Of a stretch of 64,000 nucleotides of DNA, positions 45,018 through 54,094 are shown piece by piece. Location: assembly GCF_012641475.1 (NCBI RefSeq), contig NZ_JABAIL010000015.1, positions 1 through 64,000 of the forward strand, read 5' to 3'. Made by a program: the position numbers and the translations under genes. Source of the stretch: Flammeovirga agarivorans. Lineage in GTDB: Bacteria > Bacteroidota > Bacteroidia > Cytophagales > Flammeovirgaceae. The number at the start of each line of letters is the position of its first letter. Position 1 is the stretch's first letter. The notes under the pieces were generated by a model. That model was not told the DNA's origin and ran no database searches. It saw only the letters and a program-made list of their open reading frames with translations.

Positions 45018-45923
45018 ATGTTTGACCTCTCTGAAAGCAATATATTCGAACTGTTAGTAGATGTATTTACTTATCCTATGAATATAGGAGGAAAGGAATT
45101 TACACCATTATCTATTCTCGGTATCTTATTGGCATTTGTTGCTGTATTTGTTATATCGAGCAAGTTTAGGAATATGTTAGCCCGAAATATCTTACCTAAA
45201 TATGGTTTAGATGAGTCGGTTAGTTATAACATAGGAACAATATTTAGGTATGCCTTTATAAGTATAGGCTGTATTGTCATTTTTCAATCATCAGGTATTA
45301 ATCTCAATTCTTTATCTGTTTTGATTGGTGCACTGGGTGTGGGTATTGGATTTGGTTTACAGACAATTGCAGACAACTTCATATCAGGTATCATTATATT
45401 ATTTGAACAACCCATAAAGGTGGGAGATATGATTGAAGTGGATAGTATTCGAGGAAAAGTAGTAGAGATCAATTCAAGGTCATCCACCATTCAAACTAAT
45501 GATAATATTACGGTAATTGTTCCTAACTCTCAGTTTATATCAAATAATGTTATCAACTGGTCGCATAATGAACGTAGGGTTAGAATAGGTATTCCTATTG
45601 GTGTTTCATACAATGAGGATCCAAAAGAAGTAAAGAGGATTACACTGGATGTAGTGAAAAAGATAGATGGTATTCTTCAGACTCCAACACCTGATTTAAT
45701 ATTTACGGAATGGGGAGATAACTCTATCAATTTTATATTAAATGTTTGGACTGTGAAATACTATTCTCAACCAATGGTATTAAAGAGTAATATTTATTAC
45801 GCATTGTTTGAGCGATTTAAAGAAGAAGGCATATCAATACCATTCCCTCAGAGAGATTTAAATATTGGGAGCGGATGGGAAAATTTACAGATTTCAAGAC
45901 CAGAAGAAGTAAGGGAGAATTAA
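45018..45923 (+). CDS. MscS-type mechanosensitive channel
   Basis: The 301-residue protein has three to four transmembrane helices and the MscS pore helix G-A-L-G-V-G-I-G-F-G-L-Q-T-I-A-D-N-F-I-S-G. The beta domain follows with E-Q-P-I-K-V-G-D, then N-S-R-S-S-T-I-Q-T-N-D and I-V-P-N-S-Q-F, all family signatures. It would relieve turgor in the inner membrane after hypo-osmotic shock. The stop codon sits inside a short terminator stem. Confidence 0.93.
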   Translation: MFDLSESNIFELLVDVFTYPMNIGGKEFTPLSILGILLAFVAVFVISSKFRNMLARNILPKYGLDESVSYNIGTIFRYAFISIGCIVIFQSSGINLNSLSVLIGALGVGIGFGLQTIADNFISGIIILFEQPIKVGDMIEVDSIRGKVVEINSRSSTIQTNDNITVIVPNSQFISNNVINWSHNERRVRIGIPIGVSYNEDPKEVKRITLDVVKKIDGILQTPTPDLIFTEWGDNSINFILNVWTVKYYSQPMVLKSNIYYALFERFKEEGISIPFPQRDLNIGSGWENLQISRPEEVREN

Positions 45924-45938
45924 TCTCCCTTTTTTTAT
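45911..45938 (+). terminator. short terminator overlapping the mscS stop codon
   Basis: AGGGAGA (45912-45918) pairs with TCTCCCT (45924-45930) followed by a run of Ts. The TAA stop (45921-45923) lies in the loop. Confidence 0.8.
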
Positions 45939-45941
45939 TAC

Positions 45942-46625
45942 TTACTCTTCAATTTTCCTAAAGGTAAATAATGCAAGAGGAGTTATTGCAGCTTCTTCAT
46001 TGCCAAGAGAAATACTGCTTAAAGGATAAATTTTTTGTTGTGGTGTTGTTGGACTATTCGGAGCATCAAATGTTGTTCCTGAATCTGTTCCAGCATCATA
46101 GTGAGTTGGTATAATAGTCAAAGAATCTACCCATATATCGTTTTGATAAAGGTTTAGGTTTTCTACAGCTACATACCAATCAGGACTCGGAGCAATCATA
46201 GAGTAAAAAGTGACATACGGATTATTGTTTGTAACTTCCAAAGTAAATGAAATAGAAGAACTACCGCTTCCTAAACCACCTTCACTAATAAGTGTTTCAG
46301 CAGATTTTGTATCAATCAGTGCATTTATTTCTGATATTAATGGACTTTTACCTCCAGTTTCAGCCATTACCTTGAGACCTTCAGAAGCTAGGTCGTCTTC
46401 AGTGGGTAAATAGGCAGACCCGTTATGCGACATTCCTATTACACCCGAAAAATGTGAGTTTGAAGGGTGTGTATTTGGGTGTGATGCATCTGACCAAGTT
46501 CCTTGGAAAGTTACCTCATAACGTATCGTTTCTTCATCTGGGGTGATAATATCATCTACTTGATCAGTAGTATCTGAACATGAAAACATAAAACTAAGTA
46601 GCAATAATGAGATCGTTTTTTTCAT
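45942..46625 (-). CDS. spondin-domain lipoprotein
   Basis: The 227-residue lipoprotein (lipobox M-F-S-C, Cys 16) carries a spondin N-type domain. Visible family signatures are Y-E-V-T-F-Q-G-T-W-S, H-P-N-T-H-P-x-N-S-H-F-S-G-V-I-G-M-S-H, S-M-I-A-P-S-P-D-W-Y-V-A-V and D-A-G-T-D-S-G-T-T-F. In animals the F-spondin N domain is a C2-like lipid- and matrix-binding fold. Bacterial versions are exported proteins of unknown function. It faces mscS and stands alone. A TACATTTG -7 element lies 22 bases before the start. Confidence 0.88.
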   Translation of the reverse strand: MKKTISLLLLSFMFSCSDTTDQVDDIITPDEETIRYEVTFQGTWSDASHPNTHPSNSHFSGVIGMSHNGSAYLPTEDDLASEGLKVMAETGGKSPLISEINALIDTKSAETLISEGGLGSGSSSISFTLEVTNNNPYVTFYSMIAPSPDWYVAVENLNLYQNDIWVDSLTIIPTHYDAGTDSGTTFDAPNSPTTPQQKIYPLSSISLGNEEAAITPLALFTFRKIEE

Positions 46626-46647
46626 AGTAGTAGCAGTTGTTTTATTA

Positions 46648-46655
46648 CAAATGTA
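46648..46655 (-). promoter_or_regulatory. -7 element TACATTTG for the spondin gene
   Basis: Exact TAnnTTTG match on the minus strand 22 bases before the start codon, in the 42-base gap after the GT-C gene. Confidence 0.45.
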
Positions 46656-46667
46656 AGGAGATGATTC

Positions 46668-47819
46668 TTAATGAAGTGTGAAGTATCTCACAAAAGTGAT
46701 CAGTGCCCGATTCTTTTTCAATGTATTGTATATCTCAAAACAAGAAAGGTATATGATAAATGGTATTATTGGTATAATGAAACGCCCGTCCCAATTTTCA
46801 CTTGTGATACTAACTGTAAAACCTTGTAAGAGGATATAAGTGATACAAAATATATCTATGAACTTCAACCTATCTTTTTTCAAACACTTTCTGAAAGCAA
46901 AGTAATAAAGTGGATACAATAATAAGATGATAAGTAGATTATGTGGTAAAGAATAATATGGTTTGATATTACCAAAGAACAGTGCTCCTTTTATCAGCGT
47001 TATTTTTAGGAAATACCACCAATTATTAAGTACAAAGAGGAATAGCTGAATAATGATATCATCATCTTCTGAAGGAATGTAGGGGTTTATTGGAGGAGAA
47101 ACTCCTAGTGAATTTCTAAAGTAAATGATTTCAGGAATCAAATACCCCTCAATCATAAAAGGACCATAATACTCTAAGGCTTGATGAAATAGTATACCTA
47201 ATGTGAGACTTATAATTCCCATCAAAAATAAAGTGACCCTTTGGCTATAATTCCCATTTTTATATTTCTGATAGGCCCATCCTATAAATAGAGCTAATAA
47301 AAACAATAAACTTGTAGGTCGACAAAAAACAGTAATCAATAAAGTGATCAATAACAATTTATATTTTTTGGTCACTATAAAGTAAATGCAGAAAATAGTA
47401 AAGGATGTAAATATAGATTCTCCATATACAATAAAATTCCATTCATGTAGAGGGAGATAGAGACAATAAATAATACTCCCGATCAGAGCTGTTTTTTTAT
47501 TTTCAGAAGTGTTAGCAATGATTGAATAGAATGCAAGGATAGATAATCCGTTAAACAGTAAATGAAAAAAAAGAACAGAAAACTTTCCACTAAATAAAGT
47601 TTGAGAAACTAATATAAAAAGTGAGTAACTAGAATATAGTAGTGTTCTGTTTAAAGGGAATTCTAATCGATGAAGTTCTTCTGCTAGAGTAAAATATAAA
47701 TCAGAGTCAGCTCCTATTTTGGGGCCAATAATAAACCATAAAAGACCTTGGACAATTGACCAAAGTAATAAAAGTAGAAACTGATGAGCATACGATTTGC
47801 TAAACTTAAGCAGCATCAT
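46668..47819 (-). CDS. polytopic membrane protein, probable GT-C-type glycosyltransferase
   Basis: The 383-residue protein has about nine or ten hydrophobic segments. The first luminal loop contains G-A-D-S-D-L-Y, a D-x-D-like acidic motif where GT-C enzymes (PMT/ArnT/mannosyltransferase types) carry their catalytic Asp. No full family signature is certain. It overlaps the scpA gene by 14 bases, and so is translated from the same uvrA-phosphatase-scpA transcript. It may glycosylate lipid-linked sugars or proteins at the inner membrane; substrate unknown. Confidence 0.65.
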   Translation of the reverse strand: MMLLKFSKSYAHQFLLLLLWSIVQGLLWFIIGPKIGADSDLYFTLAEELHRLEFPLNRTLLYSSYSLFILVSQTLFSGKFSVLFFHLLFNGLSILAFYSIIANTSENKKTALIGSIIYCLYLPLHEWNFIVYGESIFTSFTIFCIYFIVTKKYKLLLITLLITVFCRPTSLLFLLALFIGWAYQKYKNGNYSQRVTLFLMGIISLTLGILFHQALEYYGPFMIEGYLIPEIIYFRNSLGVSPPINPYIPSEDDDIIIQLFLFVLNNWWYFLKITLIKGALFFGNIKPYYSLPHNLLIILLLYPLYYFAFRKCLKKDRLKFIDIFCITYILLQGFTVSITSENWDGRFIIPIIPFIIYLSCFEIYNTLKKNRALITFVRYFTLH

Positions 47820-48549
47820 CTATTCGCTTAATGTCGAAGTTATTGAAACCTTCATGCACTTCGATAGTAATTTTATTCTGAGATAATAATTCAAGAACTG
47901 CTAAGAAGTTAAAAACGATAGCTACGTTATTAAAATCGGCTTCAACTAGTTCTATAAAACTAAATTTCGGACGATCTACTAAAGTTTTTAAGATACTACT
48001 CTGACGTTCCTCTTGAGAGTAAGGATATTTTATGACTTGATGCCTTGGTGCATTATCTTCTGCTTCTAAACGCTTCATAGCTCCTTGGTAGAAACGTAAA
48101 AGACTAAATAAATCTACATTCTGAAGTTCGGTTTCAACACCTATTTCTTCCTCAATTTTATTGATTTCTGAAGTTAGATTTCCTCTTTTTTCTCTATCTA
48201 ACATCTCTGTTTCCCATTCCTCTAGAGTATTTAATACAGATTTGTATTTCATATACTCTAGTAAGTGTTTAACTAGTTCGTCTCTGGGGTCAATATCATT
48301 GCCTTCTTCATCTTTTTCAACACGAGGTAAAAGCATTTTCGCTTTTATTCTCATTAGTGTTGCTGCCACTACAATAAAATCACTGGCTAACTCAATATTA
48401 AGACGTTCCATGTCTTCCATGTACCCTAGAAAGTCATTGGTGATACTCGAAATAGGAATATCATGTATATCCAATTCATCTCTTTGGATAAAGAAAAGTA
48501 AAAGGTCGAAAGGACCTTCAAAAATAGGAATCTTAATTTCGAAGCTCAT
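47806..48549 (-). CDS. scpA: segregation and condensation protein A
   Basis: The 247-residue kleisin begins with the typical ScpA motif F-E-I-K-I-P-I-F-E-G-P-F-D-L-L-L-F-F-I and continues with D-I-P-I-S-S-I-T-N-D-F-L-G-Y, A-S-D-F-I-V-V-A-A-T-L-M-R-I-K-A-K-M-L-L-P, and a winged-helix C-terminal end. It bridges SMC heads in chromosome condensation. scpB is not adjacent. It lies 8 bases after the histidine phosphatase gene and overlaps the next gene by 14 bases. Confidence 0.95.
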   Translation of the reverse strand: MSFEIKIPIFEGPFDLLLFFIQRDELDIHDIPISSITNDFLGYMEDMERLNIELASDFIVVAATLMRIKAKMLLPRVEKDEEGNDIDPRDELVKHLLEYMKYKSVLNTLEEWETEMLDREKRGNLTSEINKIEEEIGVETELQNVDLFSLLRFYQGAMKRLEAEDNAPRHQVIKYPYSQEERQSSILKTLVDRPKFSFIELVEADFNNVAIVFNFLAVLELLSQNKITIEVHEGFNNFDIKRIDDAA

Positions 48550-48557
48550 AGTATTTA

Positions 48558-49124
48558 TTAAATATGGATTCTGATTGCTCCAGATTCATTCATTGTTAGG
48601 TGAATGACTTTTCCGAAATCAAACTGAAATCTAAAGATATTCTTTAGTGGCATCTCTAAAAAATTAGCTAAAAGAAGTCGCATTACTACACCATGCGTTA
48701 CTATAGCAATATTATTTCCTTCTTTATATTCGATGCAGTCTAACCAAAATGATTGTATCCTGGATTTTACGTCCATCAGTGATTCACCATTGGGTGCAGG
48801 CTTGTGATCAAAAACTTTCGACCATTCACTAATTTCATTTTTCAATTCGGTAAACTGCTTCATTTCCCAGTCGCCATAATGAATTTCTTTTAGTCTTTCA
48901 TCAGGAACATATAAGTCTGATCGAAGGTATTTAGCTAGTTGCTTACAACGAATAAGAGGACTATAATAAGTTGTATTTAAAGTTGCCTCTCCGATTTTAT
49001 GTTGAACTTCTTTTGCTTCTTCTTGGAAAGAATCAATTAATTCAAGATCTGTTTGTCCGTATAAAGTTTTGCCAGCATCCACATTAGGAGTAGTATGTCT
49101 GACTAAATAAATATCCATGCTCAT
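48558..49124 (-). CDS. histidine phosphatase family protein (CobC-like)
   Basis: The 188-residue protein has the phosphohistidine motif L-V-R-H-T (RHT rather than RHG), the Y-G-Q-T-D-L-E-L segment resembling alpha-ribazole phosphatase, Y-S-P-L-I-R-C and the second His in I-V-T-H-G-V-V. RHT and Y-G-Q-T-D are typical of CobC-type members, but no cobalamin genes are nearby, so the substrate is uncertain. It lies 10 bases after uvrA. Start could also be the ATG two codons in. Confidence 0.85.
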   Translation of the reverse strand: MSMDIYLVRHTTPNVDAGKTLYGQTDLELIDSFQEEAKEVQHKIGEATLNTTYYSPLIRCKQLAKYLRSDLYVPDERLKEIHYGDWEMKQFTELKNEISEWSKVFDHKPAPNGESLMDVKSRIQSFWLDCIEYKEGNNIAIVTHGVVMRLLLANFLEMPLKNIFRFQFDFGKVIHLTMNESGAIRIHI

Positions 49125-49134
49125 AACGAGATCA

Positions 49135-51954
49135 TTAATTAATTACTGATTTTACATACCCTCCAGTAAAGCCTTCTTTAAACTGAGCCAGTTCATCTGG
49201 AGTTCCTTCAAATACGATATTACCACCATCTTTACCACCTTCAGGTCCAATATCGATCACCCAATCTGCTGTTTTAATCACTTCGACATTGTGTTCAATA
49301 ATTACTGCCGAATGTCCTTTTTCAATAAGTGCATTGATAGCTTTCATTAATTTATCAATATCATGGAAGTGAAGACCGGTAGTAGGTTCATCAAATACAA
49401 AAAGAACTCTTTCTGATTCTTTTAAAGTACCTTTTGCAAGGAATGAAGCTAGTTTAACCCTTTGTGCTTCACCACCACTTAAGGTATTTGAAGATTGTCC
49501 TAGACGTACATAACCTAAACCTACATCTAAAAGTGGTTGTAAACGTTGAATAATTTTCTTTTGTCCTTTAAAGAAATCAACAGCTTCATCCACACTAAGA
49601 TCAAGGATATCTGATATGCTTTTGTCGTTATATTTTGCTTCTAGTATTTCGTTTTTAAATCTCTTACCACCACAACTTTCACATGGAAGGAAAATGTCAG
49701 CCATAAACTGCATTTCGATTTTAGTGGTTCCTTCCCCTTGGCAGGCTTCACATCTACCGCCATCTACATTAAATGAGAAAAAGGCAGGTTTGTAACCTCT
49801 ATTTACTGATAGAGGTAACTTTGAAAATAACTCCCTGATAGGATCATATGCTTTTACATAAGTAACAGGGTTAGATCTTGATGATTTCCCAATTGGGTTT
49901 TGATCAACAAATTCTACTTTTGTGATAGAACTGATATTGCCATCTATACGATCTATTTTGGCTTTCTCATCGGTATGATTACCCAATGCTCTATTTAGGG
50001 CAGGAGTAAGACACCTTTTTACCAAAGTAGATTTACCACTACCAGAAACGCCAGTTACACAAGTAACTACTCCCAATGGGAATTTAACATCGACGTTTTT
50101 CAGATTGTTTTCTTTGGCACCGATAACTTCAATATATTCCGACCATTCTCTTCTTTTTTCTGGTGTAGGGATAAATGATTTGCCACTAAGGTATCTTGTA
50201 GTATGTGAAATATCAGGGTGGTCTATGGCTTCCTGAATCGTTCCTTGGAATTGTAGTGTTCCTCCATAGCTTCCTGCGTCTGGCCCTATATCAATAATTT
50301 CATCGGCAGCCTTCATCACTTCTTCTTCATGTTCAACTACGATAACTGTGTTGCCCAATCTTTGAAGTTCTTTCAGTACTACAATAAGGTTTTGAGTATC
50401 TCTAGGATGTAAACCAATACTCGGTTCATCAAGAATATACATCGAACCCACCAAAGCACTACCTAAAGAAGTTGCTAATTTAATACGTTGGTATTCACCA
50501 CCTGAAAGTGTACTTGTTAGACGGTTTAGAGTGAGATACCCCAAACCTACTTTATTCATGTATTGCAGTCTATTTTTAATTTCAGCTAAAAGGCGATCTG
50601 CAATTTTATGTTCATGTTCTGTTAAATCAATTTCATTGAAGAAGACACTCGATTCTGATATTGGCATTAATACAATATCTATAATCGACTTGCCATTGAT
50701 TTTAATATATGAAGCATCTTTCCTTAATCTTGAACCATGACATTCAGGACAAATAGTTCTACCTCTATATCTAGAAAGCATCACTCTGTACTGGATTTTA
50801 TGCGTTTTTGATTCTAGGTGTTTGAAAAATGCATTGATTCCTTTGAACTTACCTTTACCGTTCCAAAGTATATCTTTTTCATCATCAGATAATTCAGCAT
50901 AAGCTCTAAAAATAGGAAATCCATTTTCATGTGCGTTATCTGTAAGTGGTTTGATCCACTTTTTCATCGTCTCTGTTCTCCATGGCATAATGGCATCATC
51001 TACAATAGATAATGATTTGTCTGGAATAACAAGATCTGGATCTATACCTAATACCTTTCCGAATCCTTCGCATCTTTTACATGCACCATAAGGGTTATTG
51101 AAACTAAATAGGTTTACGCTAGGTTCTTCGAACGTAATACCATCTGCTTCGAACTTATCAGAAAAAGTACGGTCAATTTTATCTTTTCCTTTCTGAATGA
51201 TTTCAATTCGACATTCACCATGTCCTTCAAATAAGGCTGTTTGGATAGAATCGGCTACTCTAAATTGATTTTCTTCGTCAGATTTCTTTACTGCATTTCT
51301 GTCGATAAGCATTTCAAGGGTGTCAAGATCTACTTTTTCCCCTTTTTCAATATTTTCGACAAGCTCCTCAATGTATACCGTTGTTGCTTCAGAAATCACT
51401 CTTGTGAAACCTTGTTGAAGAAGTAAATTAAGAGCAACAGCAGGTTCTCTTCCTTCTGGAATTGTAAGAGGACAAGAAACAATAAATCGCGTTCCCTCAT
51501 CAAAAGAATAGATATAATTAACGATATCAGTCACTGATGACTTGGATACTTCTTGACCAGAAATAGGTGAGTAGGTTTTACCCACTCTTGCAAAAAGTAA
51601 CTTCAGATAATCATAAATTTCTGTAGTAGTTCCTACTGTAGATCTTGGGTTTTTTGTAGAAACCTTTTGTTCAACGGCAATGGCAGGGCAAACACCTCTA
51701 ATGTACTCTACCTCTGGTTTTTCCATTCTACCGAGAAACTGTCGAGCATAAGAACTTAGGCTTTCCACATACATTCTTTGCCCTTCAGCAAACAGTGTAT
51801 CAAAAGCCAATGAAGATTTTCCAGAACCGGAAACACCTGTTATTACAACAAAGCTGTTTCTAGGAATGGATACATCAACATTCTTAAGATTGTTCACTTT
51901 TGCACCTTTAACGATGATGTATTCTTTTGGATTGAGTTGATCTACTGAACGCAT
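49135..51954 (-). CDS. uvrA: UvrABC excinuclease subunit A
   Basis: The 939-residue protein has two ABC ATPase modules, each with a G-V-S-G-S-G-K-S Walker A (first at 40-48) and the L-S-G-G-E signature. Three zinc-binding Cys clusters are visible: [16 protein letters not shown] and C-E-A-C-Q-G-E-G with C-E-S-C-G-G. It is the damage sensor of nucleotide excision repair. Length is normal. It is first in a run with the histidine phosphatase, scpA and GT-C genes. Confidence 0.98.
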   Translation of the reverse strand: MRSVDQLNPKEYIIVKGAKVNNLKNVDVSIPRNSFVVITGVSGSGKSSLAFDTLFAEGQRMYVESLSSYARQFLGRMEKPEVEYIRGVCPAIAVEQKVSTKNPRSTVGTTTEIYDYLKLLFARVGKTYSPISGQEVSKSSVTDIVNYIYSFDEGTRFIVSCPLTIPEGREPAVALNLLLQQGFTRVISEATTVYIEELVENIEKGEKVDLDTLEMLIDRNAVKKSDEENQFRVADSIQTALFEGHGECRIEIIQKGKDKIDRTFSDKFEADGITFEEPSVNLFSFNNPYGACKRCEGFGKVLGIDPDLVIPDKSLSIVDDAIMPWRTETMKKWIKPLTDNAHENGFPIFRAYAELSDDEKDILWNGKGKFKGINAFFKHLESKTHKIQYRVMLSRYRGRTICPECHGSRLRKDASYIKINGKSIIDIVLMPISESSVFFNEIDLTEHEHKIADRLLAEIKNRLQYMNKVGLGYLTLNRLTSTLSGGEYQRIKLATSLGSALVGSMYILDEPSIGLHPRDTQNLIVVLKELQRLGNTVIVVEHEEEVMKAADEIIDIGPDAGSYGGTLQFQGTIQEAIDHPDISHTTRYLSGKSFIPTPEKRREWSEYIEVIGAKENNLKNVDVKFPLGVVTCVTGVSGSGKSTLVKRCLTPALNRALGNHTDEKAKIDRIDGNISSITKVEFVDQNPIGKSSRSNPVTYVKAYDPIRELFSKLPLSVNRGYKPAFFSFNVDGGRCEACQGEGTTKIEMQFMADIFLPCESCGGKRFKNEILEAKYNDKSISDILDLSVDEAVDFFKGQKKIIQRLQPLLDVGLGYVRLGQSSNTLSGGEAQRVKLASFLAKGTLKESERVLFVFDEPTTGLHFHDIDKLMKAINALIEKGHSAVIIEHNVEVIKTADWVIDIGPEGGKDGGNIVFEGTPDELAQFKEGFTGGYVKSVIN

Positions 51955-52251
51955 AAAATCTAAGGATGATTATCTTCAAATACAGAATATAAAATTAAAG
52001 AATCGTAGTTGTTTTACATCATTTAGGTGGAAAATATATGATGATTTACGTTAAATTCTTTTTGAATAACTTTATGTTGAAAATAAATGACAAATTTGTG
52101 GCTTGTTTGTTTCTTTTTGTGAAGGATCTTAATTTTTTCAATAATGAATTAAGAACATATTGCCATAATGAAAGGTCATTCATTATTTTTTTTTATAATT
52201 GAATTATTATTTAGGACTAACAAACTATAATAGAGTGTAAATACCATTTCA

Positions 52252-52989
52252 ATGAAATTCTTTCTGAAACTGTATTTAATATGGGGAGTGAGTATGTTTG
52301 TTTTAGGACTCATCATCTTATACCCACTTTTTGCATTAGTGATTTGGTTCCCCAAACTGATGCCATTTACCTATTTTCTTAATAAAATATGGGCTTACTT
52401 TACGTACATCATGATTCTTATTCCTATTAAAAAGGAAAAGAAAGTCAGGTTGTCGAAGAAAGAACAATATGTTTTTGTGGCCAATCATACTTCATTTTTA
52501 GATATTCCCGCTACTCAATTAATTATTGATCAATTTGTAGTTTTCTTAGGAAAGAGAAGTTTAGCAAAAGCACCCATTTTTGGATGGATGTTTAGAAACT
52601 TACATATCTGTGTTGATAGAGGTAACCCTGAGAAGACAGAAGAGATGTTTCGTAAATCGATCAATAAATTAAATAATGGGTACAGTTTAGGCATATTTCC
52701 TGAAGGTACCCAAAACAGAACTCCTCCGAATTTAAAAGGTTTTAAAGATGGTGCATATATTATTGCTATAAGAGCACAAAAGCCAATAGTACCGGTAACG
52801 ATCGTGAGCAATTGGAAAATATGGCCAGCATTAAGACCTTATTTATGTTGGACACCTTTACGACTAGTACAACATGAACCAATTTCTACTGAAGGATTGA
52901 CAATAGAAGATATACCTCAATTAAGGCAAAAAACGAAAGAGATCATTGAAAGAGAATTAATAAAATACTACCCTGAAAAATATAATTAA
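52252..52989 (+). CDS. plsC: 1-acyl-sn-glycerol-3-phosphate acyltransferase
   Basis: The 245-residue protein has one or two N-terminal membrane helices (1-50) and the acyltransferase HX4D motif N-H-T-S-F-L-D at about 77-83. Motif III is F-P-E-G-T-Q-N-R and motif IV V-P-V-T-I. It converts lysophosphatidate to phosphatidate on the inner leaflet of the cytoplasmic membrane. gatC follows after 83 bases. Confidence 0.93.
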   Translation: MKFFLKLYLIWGVSMFVLGLIILYPLFALVIWFPKLMPFTYFLNKIWAYFTYIMILIPIKKEKKVRLSKKEQYVFVANHTSFLDIPATQLIIDQFVVFLGKRSLAKAPIFGWMFRNLHICVDRGNPEKTEEMFRKSINKLNNGYSLGIFPEGTQNRTPPNLKGFKDGAYIIAIRAQKPIVPVTIVSNWKIWPALRPYLCWTPLRLVQHEPISTEGLTIEDIPQLRQKTKEIIERELIKYYPEKYN

Positions 52990-53072
52990 TAATTTTTGAG
53001 TGTTAATTTTAAATATTTTTCAATGAAATGATTTAATTTGTGTAATGTTTCAAAATTAGATCTCAATATATT

Positions 53073-53360
53073 ATGATTATAGATAAAGAAACAATTGAAA
53101 AAATGGCTCACCTATCTCGTTTAGAACTAGATGAAAGTAGTGAGGAGAAGATGCGTAAAAGCATGAATGAAATTGTGGATTGGGTAGCCAAGCTAGAAGA
53201 AGTTGATACTGAAGGGGTAGAGCCTTTAACACATATGACTGACGAACAAAGCGTCTTTAGAAATGATGAAGCAGCAAGAACTTTATCTCATGAGGATGGA
53301 TTAAAGAATGCTCCGAAAAGAGATGAGGATTTCTTTAGAGTTCCAAAAGTATTGGACTAA
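53073..53360 (+). CDS. gatC: aspartyl/glutamyl-tRNA(Asn/Gln) amidotransferase subunit C
   Basis: The 95-residue subunit has the typical opening E-K-M-A-H-L-S-R-L-E-L and the V-E-P-L-T-H-M belt segment followed by R-x-D, ending in a F-F-x-V-P-K-V-L motif. It stabilises the GatAB heterodimer that makes Gln-tRNA(Gln) or Asn-tRNA(Asn). gatA and gatB are not in this window. A strong terminator follows. Confidence 0.94.
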   Translation: MIIDKETIEKMAHLSRLELDESSEEKMRKSMNEIVDWVAKLEEVDTEGVEPLTHMTDEQSVFRNDEAARTLSHEDGLKNAPKRDEDFFRVPKVLD

Positions 53361-53374
53361 GATAGATATCAATA

Positions 53375-53413
53375 AAAAAGGGTTCGAATTAGTAAAAATT
53401 CGAACCCTTTTTT
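53375..53413 (+). terminator. shared terminator, gatC and the Spy-like gene
   Basis: AAGGGTTCGAATT (53378-53390) pairs with AATTCGAACCCTT (53397-53409), flanked by As and Ts, so it is usable on both strands. Confidence 0.93.
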
Positions 53414-53427
53414 ATGCAATAAACTTC

Positions 53428-53919
53428 TTATAGGTTATTGATAAGTGGTAGTTCTTGTGTCATGCTTAAATCAATTACTGTATTTAATTGACTCATGATC
53501 TGAACAAACCTTGCAGCTGTTTGAGTAGAAACTACTTTCTTCATCTGCTTATAATATTTTTGATTTAATGTTACTTCAGCTTTGTTGTGTTTAAAAGCTA
53601 ATGCCATTAATTCATCAGTTCTTTTTTCATCTAAAGTCTCGAAGCTCTCTGCATATTCTTTTAGTAGAGCATATTGATCGTTTAGTAATTTACTTTGTTC
53701 AAATTCGTATCTATCATAAACTGGCCAGAAGTGTTCTGCTTCAGACTCTGATAAATTCATATTTTCTTTCAGAACTCCTCTTTTCTCTGCCTTAATTAAT
53801 GTCTTTATGGTTTCAAAGTCCATATTTTGACCTTGAACTGAAGTAGAAAGTGCTGGTGATTGAGCGAATAAGCTAATAGAAGCAAACAGAGCGATAATAG
53901 TTCCGAAAATTTTTCTCAT
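53428..53919 (-). CDS. exported helical protein, Spy/CpxP-like
   Basis: ATG 53919 gives 163 residues with a signal peptide (M-R-K-I-F-G...S-L-F-A-Q); an ATG eight codons upstream would add basic residues only. The mature part is helical with an L-S-E-S-E-A-E-H-F-W-P-V-Y segment and K-Y-Y-K-Q-M-K-K-V-V-S-T-Q-T-A-A-R-F, matching the layout of periplasmic Spy/CpxP and heavy-metal-resistance chaperones common in Bacteroidota. A chaperone role is inferred. A TACTTTTG element lies at 54014-54021. Confidence 0.7.
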   Translation of the reverse strand: MRKIFGTIIALFASISLFAQSPALSTSVQGQNMDFETIKTLIKAEKRGVLKENMNLSESEAEHFWPVYDRYEFEQSKLLNDQYALLKEYAESFETLDEKRTDELMALAFKHNKAEVTLNQKYYKQMKKVVSTQTAARFVQIMSQLNTVIDLSMTQELPLINNL

Positions 53920-54013
53920 AATTTTTTTATTTGTTATTCTCATTTTGAACGGGATTGACCATTGAGAGTTTAAAACAGCGTCTTAACAAAAGCTAATGAC
54001 AGGATTATTACAA

Positions 54014-54021
54014 CAAAAGTA
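54014..54021 (-). promoter_or_regulatory. -7 element TACTTTTG upstream of the Spy-like gene
   Basis: Exact TAnnTTTG match on the minus strand 94 bases before the start codon. No -33 box was evident. Confidence 0.4.
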
Positions 54022-54094
54022 ATAGTTCCATTAACTTAATGGAGATGATTACTATTAAGATATAGATTATTTACTATAAATGAACAAGATATTT

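Noticed and set aside
51955-52251. 297-base gap between uvrA and plsC
   Set aside because: No RNA gene, TAnnTTTG element, terminator or coding frame was convincing; left as an ordinary divergent promoter region.
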